From JAXHUH01 sp034211175 (GTDB taxonomy: Bacteria; Actinomycetota; Acidimicrobiia; Acidimicrobiales; CAIXPF01): a stretch of DNA of 50,783 nt. Position 1 is the stretch's first letter. The number at the start of each line of letters is the position of its first letter. Of the stretch, positions 25,265-32,891 are shown piece by piece. Both the position numbers and the translations under genes were made by a program. The notes beneath the pieces are model-generated. The model was not told where the DNA came from. It ran no database searches and worked only from the letters and a program-made list of their open reading frames with translations. The stretch spans positions 1 to 50,783 of the forward strand of contig JAXHUH010000333.1 in assembly GCA_034211175.1 (NCBI GenBank), read 5' to 3'.

Positions 25265-25731
25265 TCAGCGGGACGTCATGATACACGGACGTGCCCTCCG
25301 CCCATCAACGCGGTTGTGGTGGTGTCGCCGCCGGTCGGGTGGGCCGACGCGGTCCCGGGCCCGTCGGTGGTGCCCGGCGCGACGTCGGGTCCTGCGCCGT
25401 GTTCGTCGTTCGGCCAGCGTCTGTTGGTGTGGGTGAGTTGTGGTGGAGCGGTGCATCGTTGGTCGTTCGGTCGGTGGTCAGGCAACCAAGGACGACGTTT
25501 CAATCTCGGTAAGCGAACACCGTCGTTGTGACGGTTGTGACGCTTCGGCCTGCTGGCCTTCGTCGTTGCACGCCGTGGTCGAAGGCGCGCGGATGGGGAG
25601 GGCAACTACGTTGATTCATCAGGGCGGATGGATTCTCTGCTTCGAAACGCACGTCGAGGCCCGTCGCGCGCAGTAATGTGACTGTGGGGAGGTCCGTAGC
25701 CGCCAACCACGTGACAGGAGAGAAACGCGAC
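25265..25731. other. 467-base intergenic region, no gene seen
   Basis: Between tRNA-Ser(GCT) and the winged-helix gene. Visibly less GC-rich and rich in GTTG/GGTG runs. No ORF with a ribosome site and protein-like composition. TAATGT at 25674-25679 is a possible -10 for the downstream gene, but no -35 accompanies it. Confidence 0.5.
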
Positions 25732-26304
25732 ATGACAGGCGAAGAGGCGGTACGCCTCTACTTGCTGTACCTCGACGATCCGGCCAAGCTCCGAGATGAG
25801 CAACTGATCGAGAAGCTCGAGGGCGAAGCAGAGAAGGCCGGCGACCCGGTCGAGAAGCTCAAGGTGCTCGGCGAGCTCGAGCGGGCCAAGGCCATCAACG
25901 GCGATCAGTTCCGTTCGGACTTCGTGCGCCTGGCGCACGGTTGGGCCGAGGACCAGGGTGTGCCCGTCACTGCGTTCACGTCGATGGGTGTGCCCCAGGA
26001 CGTGCTCGCCGAGGCGGGTTTCGATGTGCCCCGCGGCCGTGGCCGTGGTCGGCGCAATGGCACGGCGGCCGGAGGCGGGCGTCGTACGCAGCGCAGCCGG
26101 CGGGTCTCCGTCGAAGAGGTCAAGTCCGGCGTGCCCACCGGCCCGTTCACGGTCAAGGACCTCGAGGAGGCCTCGGGAGCGACTGGCGCCACCGTGCGCA
26201 AGGCGATCGCCGAGCTCGTCGATGCCGGCTCGATCAAGGACCTCGGTCCCGATCGGGAGTATCACGGCCGCGGCCGTGCGCCCACGCTCTACGGCAAGGT
26301 CTGA
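25732..26304 (+). CDS. winged-helix protein with basic Gly/Arg linker (hypothetical)
   Basis: 190 aa; no named family recognised. Residues ~1-60 are strongly helical and charged (EEAVRLYLLYLDDPAKL, LIEKLEGEAEKAGDPVEKL), ~60-100 a second helical block (FVRLAHGWAEDQGVPVTAF), ~101-125 a basic linker (RGRGRGRR, GGGRRTQRSRR), and ~126-190 a winged-helix-like domain (GPFTVKDLEEASGATGATV, AIAELVDAGSIKDLG). ATG 25732 is chosen by AGGAGAG about 10 nt upstream. The layout suggests a DNA-binding, possibly nucleoid-associated, protein. It stands alone between two tRNA-Ser genes and is followed by a clear hairpin. Confidence 0.85.
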   Translation: MTGEEAVRLYLLYLDDPAKLRDEQLIEKLEGEAEKAGDPVEKLKVLGELERAKAINGDQFRSDFVRLAHGWAEDQGVPVTAFTSMGVPQDVLAEAGFDVPRGRGRGRRNGTAAGGGRRTQRSRRVSVEEVKSGVPTGPFTVKDLEEASGATGATVRKAIAELVDAGSIKDLGPDREYHGRGRAPTLYGKV

Positions 26305-26335
26305 GAACCAAGACCCGACGCCCCCCGATCGTGCT

Positions 26336-26359
26336 CCTCACGCTGCTGGCAGCGTGAGG
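26336..26359 (+). terminator. 10-bp hairpin after the winged-helix gene
   Basis: CCTCACGCTG, loop CTGG, CAGCGTGAGG: perfect 10-bp stem, 31 bases after the stop codon. No T-run. Confidence 0.7.
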
Positions 26360-26732
26360 GGCCGGGCGTGGTACCAGGTCACACACGGTTGCCCATCAAG
26401 ACGTGTGAGACCATCGAGCGATCGCCCGCACAACGATTCGAGCTGAACGGTCCGTAGGGGCCGACGGCGCCGCATCACACCGAGTCGACCTCGTCCACCC
26501 GGCGTGATTCGGCGCCGTTGCGCGTTCGGGCGCGAAACCGCGGCGCGGCGCTCGGGGTCCCGGTGGGGCCGGAGGTTGGAGGTGTGCACCGATGCGCGCA
26601 CGGCCTGCGCCGGTGGTGTCGGGCACCACCGCACACCTTCAGGCCCGCGCCGCTTCGGTGGCCGGCGGGCCGGTGACGCACGCGGTCGGGGTGGTGCCGA
26701 TCAGTGGCGTGCGCCGGATGTTCCTGTGTGTG
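26360..26732. other. 373-base intergenic region, no gene seen
   Basis: From the hairpin to the 3' end of tRNA-Ser(TGA). Short ORFs are present on both strands but lack ribosome sites and protein-like composition. No SRP-RNA or tmRNA core motif was seen. Confidence 0.5.
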
Positions 26733-26817
26733 CGGAGGGAGCGGGATTCGAACCCGCGGGACCCGCAGGCCCAACGGTTTTCAAGACCGTCGCAATCGTC
26801 CGCTCTGCCATCCCTCC
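26733..26817 (-). tRNA. tRNA-Ser (anticodon TGA)
   Basis: 85-nt class II tRNA on the minus strand: acceptor GGAGGGA/TCCCTCC, anticodon loop CTTGAAA (TGA, reads TCA), variable arm GGGCCTGCGGGTCCC, T-loop GTTCGAA, discriminator G. CCA not encoded. Confidence 0.95.
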
Positions 26818-26992
26818 TGGCCGGACCGAGGAAGCTCGGGCCGACGGTTCCGGTGCCGATGCGATCAGCTCGATGCGGCCCGTGAACGCTCGCACTCTAC
26901 TCGCTCGTCCCGCGCGCCTCCGCTCGTGAACCGCTGCGGTGAGCGGCGCGCGCCAACGCGTGGTTCGGGCGGCGCGGTGCGGTCGGCGTGGT

Positions 26993-29638
26993 TCAGTTCG
27001 GGGAGTCGTCCGGAAGGTCACGGCCGGTGGCGTCGCCGAGGTCGAGCTCCGCGAGCCGTCGCCGGACGTCGTCGAGTGGGCGGCCCGTGTTCTGCACGAT
27101 CATCGCGAGGGGTGCGCCGGCGTCGACGTGGCGGCGCAGCACGGCGTCCTCGTCGGCGCTCCAGGTGTCGCCCGTCCCGCCGGGCGGCGGCTCCGAGGTG
27201 GTCCGCGCGTCCGTGCGGGGTGTCGGCGAAGGCGTGTCGGGCGGGACCTGCTCGAGCCATCGTCGGGCGCTGGACACGACCTCGGTCAGGTGGGCGATGT
27301 GGTCGAGGAGCTGCTGGTTGTGAAGCCGCAGGTCGTCGCGCTCGACGACGAGCCGGTCGAGCTCCAGGCGCAGCTCGTCGGTCGTGGGTTCGCGGTTGCC
27401 GACGAGCGGCGAGCCGGACGCGATCTCGACGTCGCCGCCCAGCTCGACGGGCAGGCCGGCCGAGTGGAGCACGGTGAGCGTGCGGGTGGCGCGGGTGACG
27501 GCGACGTAGAGGAGCCGGTGGCCGTGCGGTCCCGCCGCGAGGACGGCCGCGGGCTCGAGGACGACGACGTGGTCGAACTCGAGGCCCTGGGCCAGGTTCA
27601 CGGGAACGAGGCAGACCGCGGCGTCGTCGATCGGTGCGGGGGCCTCGACACCGAGGAGGTCGGCCCGCTCCATGGCGACCCGTGCGGCGGGCAGCGCCTC
27701 GTCGGGCGCGATCACCCCGACGAGGCCGCCGTCGCTGACGAGCGTCGTGAGCAGCTCGGCGAGATCGCGGGCGAGGTCGCTGCTCGATGTGATGTCGACG
27801 CGTCCGCCGTGCCGGACCGCCTCGATCGGCGGTGCGTCGGGGCTGATCCGCTGACGGAGGAGCTCGGCCGTCTCGACGACCTCGACGGGGACCCGGTAGC
27901 TGGTGGTCAGCCGCTCGACCCGCCACGGCCGCTCCCCGACGAGGTGGCCGGCGAGCCCGGACCAGTCGCCGCTCGCGGCGAGCCCGTCGCCGGTGGCCTG
28001 GGCGGGGTCGCCCATGGCGGTGATCCCCCCGGTCGGGCATCGCCGGGCGATCATCCGGGCCTCGAGCGCGGTGAGGTCCTGGGCCTCGTCGACGACGACG
28101 TGGCGGTAGGTGGTGGCGACGCCGGAGAGCTCGGTCGCGGCCTCGTCGATCATCGGGAGGTCGGCGGCCGACCACGACCAGCGCCGTCCGCGTTCGCGGG
28201 GCCGGACGAGCACCTGGCGCTCCCACTCGTCGAGCAGGTCACCGGCGAGCGACGTCAGCAGCTCCGCGTCGGTGAGCAGCTCTCGGATGAGCATCTGGGG
28301 GTCGGTGAGGTTGACGGCGTGGTCGACCTGGGTGGCGAGGGCCCGGTCGCCGCGGATGGCGTCGGCCAGCGCCCGGCGGTCGTCCTCGGTGAGGAAGGCG
28401 CGCTCGAAGCGACCGAGCGACGCGGAGAAGCTCTCCCACATCCGCTCCTCGACCCACCCGGTGCCGAGGCGGCGCCGCCCGTCGATCAGGTGGCGGCGGC
28501 ACGCGGCGAGCGGTTCGCCGCGTTGGCGCAGGCGCCGGATCTCGTCGCGCACGGCCTCCGGCGGGACCCGCAGCTCGCGGCTGCGGAAGCGGGTCGACAG
28601 GCCGTCGACGGGGACGCGCACCCGGCGGTCGACGGCGCGGCGGATGACCTCCGCGAGGCGGATGTCGCCCTTGAGCCGTCGGGCCTCGGGGGCGTCGGTG
28701 CGCCCGATGCGGACCTGGTCGCGCGCCCGGCGGGTCAGCCCCCCGAGCGCGAGCTCGCCGAGCGTGCGGTGGCGCACGTCGCGGTCGCCGAGTGCGGGCA
28801 GCACCTGGCGGATGTAGCCGATGAACGTCGAGCTGGGCCCGATGACGAGCACGTCGGCCGGTTCGAGCCGGGCGGCGTCCTCGTACAGCAGCCGAGACAG
28901 CCGGTGGAGGCCGACGACGGTCTTGCCGGTGCCCGGTCCGCCGTCGATGACGAGCAGCCCCTCGGCCGGGGCCCGGATGATGCGGTCCTGCTCGGCGACG
29001 ATCGTCGTGACGATGGTCGACATGCGGCCGGTGCGGTCGCGGGCGAGCTCGGAGAGCAGGAGGTCGGCGGCGGCCCACGGGGCGTCGTCGGCCAGGGGGC
29101 CGGGCCCCTCGCCGGCCCCGCCCGTGTCGGCGGCGTCGACGGCGTCGCCCACGGCCCCGTCGGTCGGCGGGAGCGGGTCGCCGAAGGTGTCGTCGGCGAG
29201 GTCGAGCAGCGTCCGCTGGTCGCTGTCGAGGTCGAAGCGTCGCCGCCGCCGTAGGCCGTGGGGGTCGGCGAAGGTCGCCTGGTAGTACGCGGCGGCGACC
29301 GGGCTGCGCCAGTTGACGAGCGTGTGCTCGATGTCCTCGCCGAAGGTGAGGTGGCAGCGGCCGATGTAGAACGTGTCGCCCTCGTCGAGGTCGATCCGGC
29401 CGAAGCACAGGGGCTGGTCGTCCCGGCGCAGCTCGTCGAGGCGCTCGCGCCACGTGCCGACGATCGCCCGGACCTCGTCGCGCCGCATCGCCGGGGCCGA
29501 CCCGCCGAGGCGGCCCTCGAGGTCGGCGATCTCCGCGCCGGCACGATCGTGTGCGACGTCGACCCGCTTCTGCTCCGCCGCCAGCTCCGAGAGGTGGGTC
29601 GCGTCGTCCCCCCGAGCCTGACCCTGGTCGCCACCCAT
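26993..29638 (-). CDS. HelD-like UvrD/Rep-family helicase with C-terminal SANT/Myb-like domain
   Basis: 881 aa. N-terminal coiled coil (ELAAEQKRVDVAHDRAGAEI), then a DEGDTFYIGRCHLTF beta block, Walker A GGPGTGKT (233-240), an inserted helical domain, Walker B VVVDEAQDLTALE, SF1 motifs AMGDPAQATGD, TTSYRVPVEVVE and LLYVAVTRATRTL. This order matches HelD, which binds RNA polymerase and removes it from DNA or dissociates stalled complexes. The last ~55 residues (WSADEDAVLRRHVDAGAPLA, IVQNTGRPLDDVRRRLAEL) form a SANT/Myb-like three-helix unit after a coiled coil. ATG 29638 opens the typical HelD N-terminus. Confidence 0.9.
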   Translation of the reverse strand: MGGDQGQARGDDATHLSELAAEQKRVDVAHDRAGAEIADLEGRLGGSAPAMRRDEVRAIVGTWRERLDELRRDDQPLCFGRIDLDEGDTFYIGRCHLTFGEDIEHTLVNWRSPVAAAYYQATFADPHGLRRRRRFDLDSDQRTLLDLADDTFGDPLPPTDGAVGDAVDAADTGGAGEGPGPLADDAPWAAADLLLSELARDRTGRMSTIVTTIVAEQDRIIRAPAEGLLVIDGGPGTGKTVVGLHRLSRLLYEDAARLEPADVLVIGPSSTFIGYIRQVLPALGDRDVRHRTLGELALGGLTRRARDQVRIGRTDAPEARRLKGDIRLAEVIRRAVDRRVRVPVDGLSTRFRSRELRVPPEAVRDEIRRLRQRGEPLAACRRHLIDGRRRLGTGWVEERMWESFSASLGRFERAFLTEDDRRALADAIRGDRALATQVDHAVNLTDPQMLIRELLTDAELLTSLAGDLLDEWERQVLVRPRERGRRWSWSAADLPMIDEAATELSGVATTYRHVVVDEAQDLTALEARMIARRCPTGGITAMGDPAQATGDGLAASGDWSGLAGHLVGERPWRVERLTTSYRVPVEVVETAELLRQRISPDAPPIEAVRHGGRVDITSSSDLARDLAELLTTLVSDGGLVGVIAPDEALPAARVAMERADLLGVEAPAPIDDAAVCLVPVNLAQGLEFDHVVVLEPAAVLAAGPHGHRLLYVAVTRATRTLTVLHSAGLPVELGGDVEIASGSPLVGNREPTTDELRLELDRLVVERDDLRLHNQQLLDHIAHLTEVVSSARRWLEQVPPDTPSPTPRTDARTTSEPPPGGTGDTWSADEDAVLRRHVDAGAPLAMIVQNTGRPLDDVRRRLAELDLGDATGRDLPDDSPN

Positions 29639-29777
29639 TGCCTCCAGGTCGGCGGATCCGGGGGTGACTTGAGCCGGTTCCCCGGTGCGGTGACCGCACC
29701 GCAGGTCGGGCGTTCGCGCCGTCGGACGACCTGGTTGCCCGGCGGTCCGGGCGGCCGGTGGCGGCAACCGGTCCGGC

Positions 29778-29783
29778 TACTCT
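29778..29783 (+). promoter_or_regulatory. -10 TACTCT of larBC (leaderless)
   Basis: TACTCT ends 8 nt before GTG 29792, so transcription should begin at or near the start codon. No Shine-Dalgarno precedes the GTG. Confidence 0.5.
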
Positions 29784-29791
29784 GCCGCCAC

Positions 29792-30544
29792 GTGGACGAG
29801 GACGCCCTCCGCCGGTTGCTGAGCGCCGTGTCCGACGGCGAGGTCCATCCGGACGACGCCGTCGCCCGGCTCCGTCGGCTCCCCTTCGCCGATCTCGGGT
29901 TCGCCAGGGTCGACCACCACCGCGCCCTGCGCCAGGGGGCGCCCGAGGTCGTCTACGGGCCGGGCAAGTCCCCCGAGCAGTGCGCGGCGATCGTCGGTGA
30001 GCTCCTCGCCGGCGGAACGGGCCCGGTGGTGCTCAGCCGCGCCGACGAGGCCCAGCGGGCCGCGGCACTCGCCGTGGACGACTCGGCCACGGTGACCGGT
30101 GCCGGGCTGGCGACGGTGGTGTGGCGGCCCTCGCCCCCCGGCAGCCGTCGGGTCGTCGTCGTGACCGCGGGGACCGCCGACCTGCCGGTGGCCGACGAGT
30201 GCGCGGCCACGCTCGCGGCGTGGGGCATCGTGGCCCGCCGTCTCGACGACGTCGGCGTCGCCGGCCTCCACCGCCTCCTGTCCTCGCTGGACGACGTCCT
30301 CGACGCCGAGGCGGTCGTCGTGGTGGCGGGGATGGAGGGCGCGCTGGCCAGCGTGGTCGGCGGCCTGGTCGGTGTGCCGGTGGTGGCCGTCCCGACGAGC
30401 GTCGGCTACGGCGCGTCCCTGGAGGGGGTCACGGCGCTGCTGTCGATGCTGGCCTCGTGCGCCTCGGGTGTCTCGGTCGTCGGCATCGACAACGGCTTCG
30501 GTGCCGCGTGCGCGATCAGCCGCCTGTTCCGGGTCACGCCGTGA
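29792..30544 (+). CDS. larB: LarB, nickel-pincer cofactor biosynthesis carboxylase
   Basis: 250 aa. LarB carboxylates nicotinic acid adenine dinucleotide at C5, the first step of nickel-pincer nucleotide synthesis. The C-terminal half is a PurE-like domain (VVVVTAGTADLPVADECAAT, VVVAGMEGALASVVGGLVG, GVPVVAVPTSVGYGASLEG); the N-terminal part carries FADLGFARVDHHRALRQG, PEVVYGPGKSPEQ. GTG 29792 gives the usual N-terminus (DEDALRRLLSAV); the frame upstream is antisense to the helicase. larC follows after 49 bases. LarE and lactate racemase LarA are not in this window. Confidence 0.93.
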   Translation: MDEDALRRLLSAVSDGEVHPDDAVARLRRLPFADLGFARVDHHRALRQGAPEVVYGPGKSPEQCAAIVGELLAGGTGPVVLSRADEAQRAAALAVDDSATVTGAGLATVVWRPSPPGSRRVVVVTAGTADLPVADECAATLAAWGIVARRLDDVGVAGLHRLLSSLDDVLDAEAVVVVAGMEGALASVVGGLVGVPVVAVPTSVGYGASLEGVTALLSMLASCASGVSVVGIDNGFGAACAISRLFRVTP

Positions 30545-30593
30545 CCGCCGGGGCCGCCGCTGCACACGACAGCGCGTCGCCGGCCGGTCGGCG

Positions 30594-31907
30594 ATGACCC
30601 GGACGGCGTGGTTCAACTGCTCGGCGGGCGCCGCGGGGGACATGATCCTCGCCGCGCTCGTCGATGCCGGCGCCGACCTCGCCGCGGTGGAGGAGACGTG
30701 CCGGTCGCTCGGCGTCGCCGGCTGGTCGTTGCGCACCGATCGGGTCGCCCGCGGCGCGGTCACCGGCACCCACGTCGTCGTCGACGCCGAGCCGTCCCAC
30801 ACCCATCGGCCGTGGCTCGACGTGCGCCGGATCGTGCTCGATGCCGGTCTCCCGGAGCGGGTGACGGCGAGGGCGCTGGCCGTGTTCGAACGGCTGGCCG
30901 AGGCCGAGGGCAGGGTGCACGGCCTGCCGCCCGACGAGGTCGAGTTCCACGAGGTCGGCGCGGTCGACTCGATCGTCGACGTCGTCGGCGCCTGCGTGGC
31001 TCTGGAGCTGCTCGGAATCGATCGCGTCGCGGCCAACGCGGTCGTGCTCGGCACGGGCGGGACGGTGCGCTCGGCCCACGGCCTGCTGCCGAACCCGCCC
31101 CCGGCCGTGATGATCCTGACCGAGGGGGCCCCGGTCGTCGGCATCGACGTCGCCCGCGAGCTGACGACCCCGACCGGTGCGGCGCTGCTCGTCGCGCTCG
31201 TCGAGCACTGGGGTGCCGTGCCCGCCATGTCGGTCCGCTCGATCGGCATCGGGGCCGGCACGCGTGATCCGGCGGACCGGCCGAACGTGCTCACGGTGAC
31301 GATCGGCGACGACGCCGCGGGCGCGGCCCCGGAGGCCGGACGCCCGGCGGCGGTGTCGCACCCACCCCACGCGCCCCGCACCGTCGGTTCGGCGTCGTCG
31401 CACCCGGCGGGCCCCGCCGGCCCGTCGGAGCCGGCCGGCCCGTCCGACCACGTCGGCGCACGGGTCGATCCGCTCCTGCTCGTCGAGTCGAACATCGACG
31501 ACCAGACCGGCGAGGTCCTGGGCCACACCGTTGCCGCGTTGCTCGACGCCGGCGCGGTCGACGCGTGGATCGTGCCGGTGACCGGGAAGAAGGGGCGCCC
31601 GGCCCACGTGGTGTCGGCCCTGGCCGACGGCGACCACGTCGACGCCGTGCGGGATCGTCTCGTCGCCGAGACCGGCACGCTCGGTGTGCGGGTCACGCCC
31701 TGCGAGCGGTGGGCCCGCCGACGGTCGCGGGGCGAGGTGCTCGTCGAGGGCGGGGCGGTCGGGATCAAGTACGCGGACGGCTGGGCCAAGCCCGAGCACG
31801 ACGACGTGGTCGCCGTGTCGGAGGCGACCGGGCGTCCCGTCCGGGAGGTCGCGGCGGCCGCGCTCGAGCAGTGGCGCCGGTCGGCGGCGTCGGAGCCGCC
31901 CAGCTGA
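30594..31907 (+). CDS. larC: LarC, nickel insertion enzyme (single-frame LarC1-LarC2)
   Basis: 437 aa. LarC is the CTP-dependent nickel insertase of nickel-pincer cofactor synthesis. N-terminal part: WFNCSAGAAGDMILAALVDAG, VEFHEVGAVDSIVDVVGA, ELTTPTGAALL, SIGIGAGTRD. C-terminal part: LVESNIDDQTGEVLGH, VPVTGKKGRPAHVVSAL, GIKYADGWAKPEHDD. Between them (~residues 240-290) lies a long Ala/Pro/Ser/His-rich linker. In Lactobacillus plantarum the two halves are joined by programmed frameshifting; here the frame is continuous. Partner of larB. Confidence 0.92.
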   Translation: MTRTAWFNCSAGAAGDMILAALVDAGADLAAVEETCRSLGVAGWSLRTDRVARGAVTGTHVVVDAEPSHTHRPWLDVRRIVLDAGLPERVTARALAVFERLAEAEGRVHGLPPDEVEFHEVGAVDSIVDVVGACVALELLGIDRVAANAVVLGTGGTVRSAHGLLPNPPPAVMILTEGAPVVGIDVARELTTPTGAALLVALVEHWGAVPAMSVRSIGIGAGTRDPADRPNVLTVTIGDDAAGAAPEAGRPAAVSHPPHAPRTVGSASSHPAGPAGPSEPAGPSDHVGARVDPLLLVESNIDDQTGEVLGHTVAALLDAGAVDAWIVPVTGKKGRPAHVVSALADGDHVDAVRDRLVAETGTLGVRVTPCERWARRRSRGEVLVEGGAVGIKYADGWAKPEHDDVVAVSEATGRPVREVAAAALEQWRRSAASEPPS

Positions 31908-31951
31908 GTGGCGTGTCCGCGCCGGCCCGACGTGATCGGGCGCCGGCCGCC

Positions 31952-31957
31952 TACGAT
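31952..31957 (+). promoter_or_regulatory. -10 TACGAT of the PaaX-type gene (leaderless)
   Basis: TACGAT followed by 6 nt and GTG 31964, with no ribosome site between. Supports GTG 31964 as a leaderless start. Confidence 0.5.
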
Positions 31958-31963
31958 GCGTCG

Positions 31964-32809
31964 GTGTTGACGCCGGGTCAGGGCCGGGCCCGGTCGGGGG
32001 GTTCTGACGTGCCGGACGACGACCCGATCGCACAGGTTCTCGCCGTCGAGCGCCCGCTGTCCGCTCGCGGCGTGCTCGTGACGTGCCTCCTCGGGAGTCG
32101 TCGCAGCTCCATCCCCGGCCGCGACCTCGTGGCCGCCGCCCGGTTGTTCGGCGTCGCCGAGGGCACGGTGCGCACCGCGCTGTCCCGCATGGTGTCCTCC
32201 GGCGAGGTGCTCAACGAGGACGGCCGCTACGAACTGGCGCCCGGGTCGACGCGGAACCTGCGGTCCGAGCACACCGACGCCGGGACGGTGCGTTGCGACT
32301 GGGACGGGTCGTGGGAGCTCCACGTGGTCCGCTCGGGCCGCCGCAGCGCCGAGGAGCGGACGACGCTGCGTTCCGCGGCGGCGCGGCTGCGGCTCGCGGA
32401 GCTGCGCGAGGGGGTCTGGACGCGGCCGCGGAACCTCACCCGCCCGGCGTTCGACGCCGAGCAGGCGGTCGTCGTCGACCAGTGCGAGGAGCTCGTCGGC
32501 TCGCCGACCCGGGATCCCGGCGAGCTCGCCGCCCGGTTGTGGGACCTCGAACGCTGGGCCGAGCGCGCCGACCACCTCGTCCGTTCCGTCGACCCTGCGC
32601 TGGACGAGCTCTCGGCGCGCGGCCGCGAGGCGCTGGCCACGGTCTTCCGCCTCCAGGTCGCGATCCGGCGTCACGTCGGCGAGGACCCGCTGCTCCCCGA
32701 CGAGCTGCTGCCGGCGTCCTGGCCCGGCGAGCCGCTGCGGGCGCGCTACGACGAGCTGCACCGGGCGTTTCGCGAGGTGATCGTCCCGATCATCCGCTCG
32801 GTGCGCTGA
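31964..32809 (+). CDS. PaaX-family transcriptional regulator
   Basis: 281 aa. N-terminal winged helix SARGVLVTCLLGSRRSSIPG, LVAAARLFGVAEGTVRTALS, RMVSSGEVLNEDGRYELA; middle Cas2-like and C-terminal helical regions of PaaX proteins follow (WDLERWAERADHLV, LLPASWPGEPLRARYDELHR). PaaX represses phenylacetyl-CoA catabolism by sensing aryl-CoA; actinobacteria have many paralogues with other targets and no paa genes lie nearby. GTG 31964 is favoured by the TACGAT-N6 spacing; GTG 32009 (VPDDDPIAQ), behind GGGGGG, is an alternative. Confidence 0.85.
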   Translation: MLTPGQGRARSGGSDVPDDDPIAQVLAVERPLSARGVLVTCLLGSRRSSIPGRDLVAAARLFGVAEGTVRTALSRMVSSGEVLNEDGRYELAPGSTRNLRSEHTDAGTVRCDWDGSWELHVVRSGRRSAEERTTLRSAAARLRLAELREGVWTRPRNLTRPAFDAEQAVVVDQCEELVGSPTRDPGELAARLWDLERWAERADHLVRSVDPALDELSARGREALATVFRLQVAIRRHVGEDPLLPDELLPASWPGEPLRARYDELHRAFREVIVPIIRSVR

Positions 32810-32879
32810 GCACGTCCCTCACCGTGGGTCGGCGATGCCGGCCCACGAACGGTCGGGTCACGATGGCCCCCGTGGCGCC

Positions 32880-32885
32880 TACGCT
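32880..32885 (+). promoter_or_regulatory. -10 TACGCT of the oligopeptidase gene (leaderless)
   Basis: TACGCT, then CGGCGA, then GTG 32892. Same TANNNT-N6-start layout as at 31952 and 18097. Confidence 0.5.
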
Positions 32886-32891
32886 CGGCGA

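Noticed and set aside
26360..26732. SRP RNA or tmRNA near the tRNA-Ser genes
   Set aside because: The conserved SRP tetraloop region and tmRNA acceptor motifs were not found on either strand.
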